A stretch of DNA of 49,039 bases, taken from positions 72,084 through 121,122 of the forward strand of contig JAKOXL010000001.1 in NCBI GenBank assembly GCA_029781045.1. Reading direction: 5' to 3'. The stretch is from Bacillota bacterium. Lineage in GTDB: Bacteria > Bacillota > UBA994 > UBA5500. Under the pieces are notes generated by a model that made no database searches, was not told the origin of the DNA, and saw only the letters and a list, made by a program, of their open reading frames with translations. Both the position numbers and the translations under genes were made by a program. This document shows, in pieces, positions 25,967-33,430 of this stretch (the stretch's first letter is position 1; each line of letters opens with the position of its first letter).

Positions 25967-26040
25967 GCGGGTGTAGCTCAATGGTAGAGCACTGGCTTCC
26001 CAAGCCAGCCGCGTGGGTTCGATTCCCATCACCCGCTCCA
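25967..26040 (+). tRNA. tRNA-Gly (CCC)
   Basis: Acceptor GCGGGTG/CACCCGC, anticodon stem CTGGC/GCCAG around TTCCCAA (anticodon CCC), T arm GGTTCGATTCC, encoded CCA; 74 bases. Confidence 0.94.
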
Positions 26041-26053
26041 TCTTGTAAACGTT

Positions 26054-26091
26054 ACCCTATCACCTGGGTCACTGGGTGGCAGGGTTTTTTT
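26054..26091 (+). terminator. Intrinsic terminator after tRNA-Gly
   Basis: ACCCTATCACC pairs with GGTGGCAGGGT (one A-C mismatch, one T-G) and is followed by a T-tract to 26091. Confidence 0.8.
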
Positions 26092-26153
26092 GCACCTATG
26101 GTAATTCTGGAAAAGCCCCCGCGTATCATTTAGTGAAAGCGAGGGATTTTCCA

Positions 26154-27065
26154 TTGCCGCTGCCTTTAGCCTTATCTTCAGTTGGACTCGTTCTATTCCT
26201 ACTAGGACTACGTCTTATGAGTGCTGCCCTAACCAAAATAGCTGGTGGCCGCCTGCAGAAGTGGCTCTTGAGACTCACAAAGACTCCCTTGCGAGGCACT
26301 TTGGCCGGCACCCTTTTTACCATGATCATTCAAAGCAGCAGCGCCACCACCGTCATCGTGGTGGCGGCGGTGAATGCCGGCCTGCTCACCCTTAAACAGG
26401 CGTTATCTCTCATTGCTGGTGCCAATGTGGGTACCACAGTAACCGCGCAAATAGTGGTTTTGGAACTCTATCAATTGGTGCCGCCTTCTCTTCTGCTGGG
26501 CTTTTTGCTTATACTGTGGCACAAAACTCGTCAAGCCGGCTTTTCACTTCTTGGGTTAGGCCTGCTATTTCAAGGTCTACAGCTTATGAGCGGGCATTTG
26601 GCTCAGCTACTGCATATCCCCATCGTCCGTTCCCTCTTACTAGCCTGCAGCGGTTCACCTTACCTGAGCATCATAGTTGGCATGGTCGTGACGGCTATTG
26701 TGCAAAGCAGCAGCGCGGTTACGGCCTTGACCATTGCTTTAGCGGCTGGGTGGGCTCTAGACTTATCAACCGCCATTGGCATTGCCCTGGGTAGTAACAT
26801 CGGTACCTGTGTTACGGCACTGATTGCCGCCCATGGCACTAGTCGCGCAGCCCGTCAGGCCGCCATGGCCCACCTATTGTTTAATGTGCTGGGAGTCCTT
26901 GCCGTACTTCCTTTCTATTCCTCCTTCGTCGACCTGGTGGCGAGCACTGCCCCTGATCTGGGGCGCCAGATCGCCAATGGGCACACCCTCTTTAACGTGT
27001 TAAGCGTCTGCGTCTTCTTACCCTTCATCACGCCAGTCAGCCGTTTGCTGGAACGAGCCAGTTAA
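26154..27065 (+). CDS. Na/Pi-cotransporter family protein
   Basis: Protein of 303 residues with eight or so hydrophobic helices arranged as two inverted halves. Each half carries the family hallmark: QSSSATT at residues 60-66 and QSSSAVT at 184-190, with GANVGTTVTA and GSNIGTCVTA in the adjacent segments. These define the NptA/PhoU-type sodium-phosphate cotransporter family. It lacks the C-terminal PhoU-like domain found in the longer members. I chose TTG 26154, which has GAGGG 8 bases upstream and begins just before the first helix. Substrate by homology is phosphate with sodium; not proven here. Confidence 0.87.
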   Translation: MPLPLALSSVGLVLFLLGLRLMSAALTKIAGGRLQKWLLRLTKTPLRGTLAGTLFTMIIQSSSATTVIVVAAVNAGLLTLKQALSLIAGANVGTTVTAQIVVLELYQLVPPSLLLGFLLILWHKTRQAGFSLLGLGLLFQGLQLMSGHLAQLLHIPIVRSLLLACSGSPYLSIIVGMVVTAIVQSSSAVTALTIALAAGWALDLSTAIGIALGSNIGTCVTALIAAHGTSRAARQAAMAHLLFNVLGVLAVLPFYSSFVDLVASTAPDLGRQIANGHTLFNVLSVCVFLPFITPVSRLLERAS

Positions 27066-27129
27066 GTGTGTTATGATATGGAAGGTATTGAGCCATACTC
27101 TATAGCGAGCACCGGGCCAAAAATTAGCA

Positions 27130-27249
27130 AGAGATTTTTCGCAAGACAAGAAGGTGTCTTGCCACCTTAAGGCGAATGTTACAAAAGGATTACACGCACC
27201 AGCAACGCCCTTGGCGTTGTTGGTAATTTGCGAGAGGTGGTGAGGGGAT
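27130..27249 (+). promoter_or_regulatory. Hairpin-rich leader of the G5-M23 peptidase gene
   Basis: GCAAGACA and TGTCTTGC (27141-27162) form an 8-bp hairpin. CCAGCAACGCC and GGCGTTGTTGG (27199-27223) form an 11-bp hairpin with loop CTT and one G-T wobble. GGGGATTTGAACCCC overlaps the start codon, so its stem would hide the ribosome binding region. No T-tract follows the hairpins, so any control would be translational. It does not show the conserved blocks of the c-di-AMP (ydaO) riboswitch that I recall. Unknown element. Confidence 0.4.
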
Positions 27250-28599
27250 TTGAACCCCCTTTGGACGCAGCAGCTAGCCGGCTTGACCGAAAAGGGCAAG
27301 CAGTTATTAGACGACTGGTGGCTGCAAAACAAAGACAAGTGCAAGACGCTACTGGCGAAGACCGGTGTGGTGCCGGGAATGCTTTCTGTTCTCTGTTTAT
27401 CGGCCGCACTACAATTGACAAACCAGTGGCAAGTCGTAGTTGACGGTAAAGTACTGGGCGCGGTGAAAGATCCAGCAGTCATCACCAGCTTTGTAGAAGA
27501 ACTTAATACAGCTAACAAGGCCGACTACGAATCAGCTTCCCTATTAAATGAAGTAAAAATAGCCCGCAGCCATGGTATTGCGGTGATGCCTGCGGAAGAG
27601 CTTAAACTTGTATTGGCCGACACCTTAGAGTGGGGTATAGACGGAGCGGTGATCACTATTGGTGATCAGGAAGTCGTAGCTTTAGCCGACGTTTCCTCTG
27701 CCCAGTCGGTGATCGAAAGCCTTAAAGATAAAGTAAAGGAACAGTTGACGCGGCTATACAAAAACTTTAATATTGTGTCTATCGATATAAAAGAAGAACT
27801 GGCAGTGGTGGAAAAACCAGTTGCTATCAGTGAACTGGTGGATGAACAGACTGCCACGGCCATGCTATTATCTACCCGTCGGCCGCAGCAGCGGGCTATT
27901 GTCTCCCGCAGTTATAATCGCTCGGTTCCGGAAGCTCCTACGGTGGCAGCTGAATCGGCTGAGCAAGCTCTAGTTAATATCGAAGCTAAGGTAGAAGTAA
28001 CCGAAACAAAAACTGTACCCTATAAGACCGAATACGTTAACGATAGTTCGCTCTATAAAGGTGAGAAGAAGACCGTAACTAAAGGCCAAAACGGTACCGA
28101 TGAAATCGTTACTCTGGTAACCCTAGTCAACGGGGAAGTAGTGGATTCGCAGGTAAAGAGCATTACCCGCACCAAAGAACCGGTTAACCAGGTTATTAAA
28201 CAGGGAACCAAGATACCGGTGGTTTCCGGCAGTGGTCGCTTCGTGTGGCCAACGCAGGGTACCATTTCTTCCCGTTACGGTTACCGTTGGGGTAAGATGC
28301 ATCAAGCTATCGATATCGCTGCCGCTGCCGGCACCGCCATTGTGGCTGCCGATAGCGGGGTGGTGACCTATGCCGGTTGGCGCGGCGATTACGGTCTCAT
28401 GGTGGAGATCGACCATGGCAACGGCTATGTCACCCGTTACGGCCATTGTTCCCAGGTGCTTGTCTCTAAGGGAGCGAAAGTCACTAGGGGACAGTTGATA
28501 GCCAAAGTTGGTCGCACCGGTAATGCCACCGGTAACCACCTGCATTTCGAGGTTATTTATCAGGGAGCTCATAAAGACCCCCTGTCATTCCTTAGGTAG
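27250..28599 (+). CDS. G5-domain M23 metallopeptidase (cell wall hydrolase)
   Basis: Protein of 449 residues. N-terminal basic stretch and a membrane/signal helix (about 42-60), an extracytoplasmic region, a G5 domain (about 248-325: TVPYKTEYVNDSSLYKGEKK, TVTKGQNGTDEIV, VVDSQV) and a C-terminal M23 domain with zinc ligands in MHQAIDIAA (HxxxD) and HLHFEV (HxH). It cleaves peptidoglycan peptides outside the cell; G5 domains bind polysaccharide. TTG start, with GAGAGGTGGTGAGGGG immediately upstream. It carries a long structured leader and ends at a strong terminator, so it is a single-gene unit. Confidence 0.92.
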   Translation: MNPLWTQQLAGLTEKGKQLLDDWWLQNKDKCKTLLAKTGVVPGMLSVLCLSAALQLTNQWQVVVDGKVLGAVKDPAVITSFVEELNTANKADYESASLLNEVKIARSHGIAVMPAEELKLVLADTLEWGIDGAVITIGDQEVVALADVSSAQSVIESLKDKVKEQLTRLYKNFNIVSIDIKEELAVVEKPVAISELVDEQTATAMLLSTRRPQQRAIVSRSYNRSVPEAPTVAAESAEQALVNIEAKVEVTETKTVPYKTEYVNDSSLYKGEKKTVTKGQNGTDEIVTLVTLVNGEVVDSQVKSITRTKEPVNQVIKQGTKIPVVSGSGRFVWPTQGTISSRYGYRWGKMHQAIDIAAAAGTAIVAADSGVVTYAGWRGDYGLMVEIDHGNGYVTRYGHCSQVLVSKGAKVTRGQLIAKVGRTGNATGNHLHFEVIYQGAHKDPLSFLR

Positions 28600-28610
28600 C
28601 TAGAAGCTCA

Positions 28611-28639
28611 GGGCGGCATTAAGATGCCGCCCTTTTTTT
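28611..28639 (+). terminator. Intrinsic terminator after the G5-M23 gene
   Basis: GGGCGGCAT, loop TAAG, ATGCCGCCC, seven T. Perfect 9-bp stem. Confidence 0.92.
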
Positions 28640-28660
28640 GCTTACAAGGAGGTCACATAC

Positions 28661-29893
28661 TTGCAGAAAGATCATAAGCTACTTATCCAATGGCTGCCGC
28701 TGGTTTGTTTACTTGTTCTAGCTTTAATCGGAATCCTTTGGCCCGATCCCACACCTTTCGGCGAGGGTCTAGTCCGCATCTTGCGCAGCCCCAACGTTCT
28801 CATCCATGACTTCATGGCCATCGGCGGTATTCGGGCGGCCCTGGTTAATGCCAGTTTGGTGGGCCTACTGGGCTATAGCCTACTTCTCCTAACTAAAACA
28901 CCGGTTACTGGCTCAGCTATGGCGGCTGTGTTCATCATGACCGGCTTTGCCCTCTTTGGTAAGACCCCGGTCAACTGCATTTCCTTGATCACAGGGGTCT
29001 ATCTCTTCTCCCGCGTCAAGGGAGAGAGTTTTCAACGCCACGTTATAGTGGCCATGTTTTCCACAGCCCTGGCTCCTATTGTGAGCCAGGTTGCCTATGG
29101 CTTTGGCTATGGTTTACCCGTGGGCATTCTGGTGGGTATAGCTACTGGTTTTCTTGTTCCCAGCGTTGTACCCCATTTGTTCCCTAATCACCAAGGGTTC
29201 TTGCTTTACAACGTGGGCTTTACCGCCGGCTTTGTCGGTACCTTAGTGGCTTCCCAAATGCGGGCCTTTGGTTTGACTAGCCAGACTACCCTTATCTGGG
29301 GCGATCAATATCACTGGCCGCTAACTGCTGTTTTCGGCTGCTTCTTCGCCAGCTTTATTCTGCTGGGCTTGTTACTGGAGCGGGGTAGCTGGCGCCGGCT
29401 TCCCCAGTTAATGCGGCATCCGGGCAGAATACCTAGCGACTTCCTTGCCCTGGAGGGACTGCCCGTTACTTTGATCAACATGGGCTGCGTAGGGTTAGTA
29501 GGATTGCTATATATACTATTGGTAGGCGGTGTAGTTAATGGGCCCACTTTGGGTGCCCTATTGACCTTGTTTGGTTTTGGCGCCTTTGGTAAGCATCCCC
29601 GCAATATCGTTTTCCCCATGTTGGGGGTGTACATCGGTACTTTGATTAATGTATACAATGCGGCTGATGCGGGGCCCCTGTTGGGTGCTCTCTTTGGCAC
29701 CTGTACCGCTCCGCTTAGCGGCTACTATGGACCTTTGGTGGGTATCCTCGCTGGCTATTTGCATTTAGGCATGGTGACCCATGTGGGCTGGCTACATGGA
29801 GGTCTTAATCTCTATAACAACGGGTTTGCCGGCGGTCTAGTCACCCTTTTGGTGGTGGCCATAGCTAATGCCTTGCCTGTGCGTCGCCCATAA
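28661..29893 (+). CDS. DUF1576 integral membrane protein
   Basis: Protein of 410 residues, about ten to twelve hydrophobic helices, TTG start with AAGGAGGT upstream. The two halves are related: GFALFGKTPVNCISLITGVYL in the first and GFGAFGKHPRNIVFPMLGVYI in the second, then LLYNVGFTAGFVGTLV and GLNLYNNGFAGGLVTLL. This fits the DUF1576 family of predicted transporters. No substrate is known. The duplication suggests an inverted or tandem-repeat transporter fold. Confidence 0.8.
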   Translation: MQKDHKLLIQWLPLVCLLVLALIGILWPDPTPFGEGLVRILRSPNVLIHDFMAIGGIRAALVNASLVGLLGYSLLLLTKTPVTGSAMAAVFIMTGFALFGKTPVNCISLITGVYLFSRVKGESFQRHVIVAMFSTALAPIVSQVAYGFGYGLPVGILVGIATGFLVPSVVPHLFPNHQGFLLYNVGFTAGFVGTLVASQMRAFGLTSQTTLIWGDQYHWPLTAVFGCFFASFILLGLLLERGSWRRLPQLMRHPGRIPSDFLALEGLPVTLINMGCVGLVGLLYILLVGGVVNGPTLGALLTLFGFGAFGKHPRNIVFPMLGVYIGTLINVYNAADAGPLLGALFGTCTAPLSGYYGPLVGILAGYLHLGMVTHVGWLHGGLNLYNNGFAGGLVTLLVVAIANALPVRRP

Positions 29894-29956
29894 GAGGGGT
29901 TGGAAGGACAATGATTTTTGAACACGCAAGAATAGAGGTATAGGCAGGTGTCTAGT

Positions 29957-32368
29957 ATGCAACGCCCTGAATTATTAGCCCCTGCTGGTTCCCGCGAGGC
30001 CCTCTTGGCGGCATTGGCAAACGGTGCTGATGCCGTCTATTTGGGTGGCAAACAGTTTAATGCTCGCCAATCGGCAACCAATTTCTCTTTGCCCGAGCTG
30101 GCGGAGGCGGTTCAGCTGGCCCACCGAGCCCGGGCCAAAGTTTATGTCACTGTTAATACTCTACTCAAAGACAGCGAGTTGGAGGCGGCGGCCCAGTTCT
30201 TGCGCCAGCTTTATAATATCGGCGCCGATGCGGTCATCGTGCAAGATCCGGGCCTAATAGCCTTGGCCCGAGCCACCACGCCGCAACTGGAGCTGCATGC
30301 CAGCACCCAGTTGACCATTCATAATGCGGCCGGTGTTACAGCCCTAGCCCAGTTGGGAATCCAGCGGGTCGTGCTGGCCCGCGAGTTATCGGCGGCCGAT
30401 ATTCGCCAGATCGCAAAAGAGAGCCCCATCGGTCTGGAGATTTTCCTGCATGGAGCCCTCTGTGTTGCCTACTCGGGGCAGTGTTTATTGTCAAGTCTAT
30501 TGGGCGGCCGTAGCGGCAATCGGGGCCAATGCGCTCAGCCCTGTCGCCTTCCCTATAGCTGGTGCGACGGTGGCCCGTCTTCCGCCCACCCCTTAAGCCC
30601 CCGTGACCTCTGTCTACTCCCTTACGTAAGGGAGCTTCGGCAGTTACCGGTGGTGGCTTGGAAAATCGAAGGACGCCTCAAAAGCCCCACCTATGTGGGT
30701 ACCGTGGTGCGCCACTATCGCCAGGCCATTGACAGCATCTTAGCCGGTGAGGATATGGGAGATTTGGAGGGTCGCTTGACCGAACTGGCCCAAGTCTTTA
30801 ACCGTGGCTTTACCAGCGGTTACCTCTTTGACCGCCCGGGTGCCCAGCTGCTCTCTGGAGACAGGCCCGGCCACCGGGGGGTAAAGATCGGAGAAGTGCT
30901 ACCTAGCGGCGGCATCCGTTTCCAGCGGGCGGCTGAGCGGGGTGACGTGTTGCTGGGCCAGGATGGGCAGGAGTATGAGATTCAAGACTTCCACAAGGGA
31001 AGCAAACGGGTGCAACAAATTGCTGCTGGAGAGGAAGCGATTCTGCCTGGCTATCGTCTGCCGGTGGGTGCTTCCGTTATGCGTCTTAGGCAAGCGGCTC
31101 TGGAGCAGGCCGTCAGCCAGCAGCTGGTTGATTATCAGCCACCTTCCTGGCCCCTTACCTTCCATGTCCGGCTAGAGAGGGGGCGCCCCTTGACGCTGCA
31201 GGCATCGGCCGCGGAACAGGCCGTGCAAGTACTGGGCCAGCGCCTGCCCGAGCCTGCCCAGCATGTGGCAGTCGATGAGAACCTGCTGGAGCGTCAGCTT
31301 AGTAAACTGGGCGGTAGCGGTTTTACTTTGGCCCAACTAACTTGCCAAATAGAACCGGGTTTGGCACTACCCGTAAGTGAAATCAACTATTGTCGGCGCG
31401 AAGCCGTCGCCCAGCTGGCGGAGAAGCTGTGGGGGCAACCGGAGCAACTACCGTCGGAGGTTTCGCTGCCCCAGCTGCCAGCGAGGGAGCAACAAGGACG
31501 GGTGCAAGAGGCGGGCTTGGCCATCATGGTTCCCAGCTTGGAGCTGTTGTCGGTGGTTCTCCCGTATGCGGAGCGGCTTGATCGCATCTATTTCGGTACT
31601 TCCTATCACAGCCATGCTAATCCGGAAGTCTTGCTGAGTGTCTACGAGCAGGCCCGCCAGCGGGCCAATAAGGCTGGTCTTCAGTGCTATTTGCGGCTTC
31701 CCCGCATTCTCCTACCCAAGGAAGAACAGGCGTGGCAGGCAGCTTTGGCAGCCAAACAAGTGGAAGGAGTACTGGTGGCCAATTGGGGCGGTATAGGGCT
31801 GGCACAAAGGCTGCAACTGCCCTTTGTATTAGATACTTCTCTTAACGCCTATAATTCCTGGTTCCCCGTCAGTGTGCCGACTGCCGAAGGATACCTATTA
31901 TCGGTGGAGCTGAATCGGGAGGAAACGTTGGCCCTCTTGGCTGACCCTAAGCAGCGGGCCCGTCTCTTGATCCACGGCCGACATCTGCTGATGGTGCATG
32001 AGCAGTGCCTCCTCGGGGCCAATGGGCGTTGTCGCGGAGTAGGGCAGTGCCCGACAGCACCCGCCCGTTTGCGTGACCGCAAAGGTTATGAGTTCCCCCT
32101 ATTGGGCGATGCCACCTGTCGTAGCTACCTCTATAACAGTCAGGTCTTTTCGCTGATCGACCAACTACACTGGCTAAGGCGGGGGGCCCGGCCCCAAGAG
32201 TTGGTCATTGATGGGGAGCTGGAGCAGACGGCCACCCTGTCGGCTGCCCTGCGCCTTTATCTAGATGCCTGGTATGAAGGGGATCAACCCGGCGGCCATT
32301 ATCGCCAGGAACTTTTGTCCCTCTATGACGTCCAAATCACTCGGGGACACTGGAAACGAGGGGTTTAA
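29957..32368 (+). CDS. Peptidase U32 family protein with DUF3656 domain
   Basis: Protein of 803 residues. N-terminal U32 domain: RPELLAPAGSREALLAALANGADAVYLGGKQFNAR, VYVTVNTLLKD, ELHASTQLTIHN, then the Cys-rich EIFLHGALCVAYSGQCLLSSLLGGRSGNRGQCAQPCR. The characteristic Cys set is thought in relatives (RlhA, TrhP, UbiU) to hold an iron-sulfur cluster. The middle region has DUF3656-like sequence and the C-terminus contains a second Cys motif (CLLGANGRCRGVGQC). Despite the name, studied relatives act in RNA or ubiquinone hydroxylation, so I infer rRNA or tRNA modification. ATG 29957 has GCAGGTG upstream; GTG 29948 is possible. Confidence 0.87.
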   Translation: MQRPELLAPAGSREALLAALANGADAVYLGGKQFNARQSATNFSLPELAEAVQLAHRARAKVYVTVNTLLKDSELEAAAQFLRQLYNIGADAVIVQDPGLIALARATTPQLELHASTQLTIHNAAGVTALAQLGIQRVVLARELSAADIRQIAKESPIGLEIFLHGALCVAYSGQCLLSSLLGGRSGNRGQCAQPCRLPYSWCDGGPSSAHPLSPRDLCLLPYVRELRQLPVVAWKIEGRLKSPTYVGTVVRHYRQAIDSILAGEDMGDLEGRLTELAQVFNRGFTSGYLFDRPGAQLLSGDRPGHRGVKIGEVLPSGGIRFQRAAERGDVLLGQDGQEYEIQDFHKGSKRVQQIAAGEEAILPGYRLPVGASVMRLRQAALEQAVSQQLVDYQPPSWPLTFHVRLERGRPLTLQASAAEQAVQVLGQRLPEPAQHVAVDENLLERQLSKLGGSGFTLAQLTCQIEPGLALPVSEINYCRREAVAQLAEKLWGQPEQLPSEVSLPQLPAREQQGRVQEAGLAIMVPSLELLSVVLPYAERLDRIYFGTSYHSHANPEVLLSVYEQARQRANKAGLQCYLRLPRILLPKEEQAWQAALAAKQVEGVLVANWGGIGLAQRLQLPFVLDTSLNAYNSWFPVSVPTAEGYLLSVELNREETLALLADPKQRARLLIHGRHLLMVHEQCLLGANGRCRGVGQCPTAPARLRDRKGYEFPLLGDATCRSYLYNSQVFSLIDQLHWLRRGARPQELVIDGELEQTATLSAALRLYLDAWYEGDQPGGHYRQELLSLYDVQITRGHWKRGV

Positions 32369-32376
32369 GCTCTAAG

Positions 32377-32561
32377 GCGAAGGAGCTGAGGAATAGCAGC
32401 GACAACAGGCCAGCAGTTTTACGCTGCACCATACTAGGGAGCCTAGCTTCAGACATTTAGACAGTCTCAGAAGTGCAATTGGGTGCGAGTGTCGGCGTTG
32501 CCCTTGGCGCTCCGAGCCCATTTCGGCCGCGGGCTGGGCACTAAAGCTCGAGCATGGTCCT
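32377..32561 (-). repeat. Dispersed intergenic element, copy C (long form)
   Basis: On the minus strand the element reads GACCATGCTCGAGC, TAGTGCCCAGCCC, GCGCCAAGGGCAACG, ACACTCGCACC, then ATGGTGCAGCGTAAAACTGC and GGCCTGTTGTCGCTGCTATT. It parallels copy D along about 180 bp, including the middle part absent from copies A and B. In this copy AGCCC and GGGCT inside the core can pair. The far end runs into the U32 stop codon region and has no clear inverted terminus. It occupies most of the 368-base gap before walR; 32617-32736 holds the walR ribosome binding site and no firmly placed promoter. Confidence 0.65.
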
Positions 32562-32587
32562 CAGTGTCTGCACTAATGAGAAGTTAA

Positions 32588-32609
32588 GGGGCTGTCCTGC
32601 GACAGTCCC
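32588..32609. other. GC-rich hairpin adjoining copy C
   Basis: GGGGCTGTC and GACAGTCCC (one G-T) around CTGC. Both strands lack a proper T-tract, so it is not a clear terminator. It is the same hairpin type and lies at the same distance from the repeat core as in copies A and B. Confidence 0.6.
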
Positions 32610-32736
32610 TCTACTTTTGCTCGCCCTATATTTGCCTGTAATATCAATTTTGAACTAATTGCCCGACGGCAGGGAATGACCATTTCCTTCACGAAGTAAT
32701 ACACTGCTAACGAGGAGCTAGAGAGGAGGCAGTGCG

Positions 32737-33429
32737 ATGGGCCAACTGATTCTGGTTGTGGAAGACGAAAAGCCGATTGCCGACATAGTCAAATACAACT
32801 TGGAGAAGGAAGGTTACGAAGTGGAGGTGGCCTATGATGGTCGCGAAGCTTTGGAAAAGGCCTTCCGTCTACAGCCCGATCTGGTATTGCTTGACATAAT
32901 GTTGCCCAAACTCAACGGCTTTGAAGTCTGTAAGCATCTGCGCAGTTCGCTAAACACTCCCATCATCATGGTGACCGCCAAGGGAACCGAGGCCGATAAA
33001 ATCAACGGTTTGGAGTTGGGGGCCGACGACTATATAACCAAACCCTTTAGCCCCCGCGAGTTGCTGGCCCGGGTTAAGGCTGCCTTGCGCCGAGTTACCG
33101 AGCTGTCTGGCGACACACCGCAATCCAGTTCTTTGTGTGTGGCCGATCTGGAAATCGATTTTGCCAAGTATTGTGTAATAAAACGAGGTAAGCCCATTGA
33201 ACTGACGGTGCGAGAGTATGAGCTCTTAAAATACTTGGCCCTTAGCCCCGGCACCGTTTACGATCGCGAGCACCTGTTGAAAGAAGTATGGGGCTATGAG
33301 TATTTTGGCCATGTGCGCACCGTGGACGTGACCATACGACGCCTGCGGGAGAAAATAGAGGACGACCCCAGTCAGCCTACCTATATCCTCATGCGTCGCG
33401 GAGTGGGTTATTACTTCCGGGAAGTCTAA
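32737..33429 (+). CDS. walR: Response regulator WalR (YycF), OmpR family
   Basis: Protein of 230 residues. Receiver domain with acidic pocket VVEDEK, phosphoacceptor D53 in LVLLDIMLPK, VTAKGTEAD and the lysine in ITKPFSP. The C-terminal winged-helix DNA-binding domain (about 130-230) has LTVREYELLKYLALSPGTVYDREHLLKEVWGYEYFG and VRTVDVTIRRLREKIE. Identified as WalR by the following walK-yycH-yycI. WalRK controls cell wall metabolism in Bacillota. RBS GAGAGGAGG. Confidence 0.93.
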   Translation: MGQLILVVEDEKPIADIVKYNLEKEGYEVEVAYDGREALEKAFRLQPDLVLLDIMLPKLNGFEVCKHLRSSLNTPIIMVTAKGTEADKINGLELGADDYITKPFSPRELLARVKAALRRVTELSGDTPQSSSLCVADLEIDFAKYCVIKRGKPIELTVREYELLKYLALSPGTVYDREHLLKEVWGYEYFGHVRTVDVTIRRLREKIEDDPSQPTYILMRRGVGYYFREV

Positions 33430-33430
33430 T

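Noticed and set aside
27199-27223. GCCCTTGGCG in the G5-M23 leader also occurs (inverted) in the core of the dispersed element
   Set aside because: Only ten bases match and the surrounding blocks of the element are missing; treated as chance.
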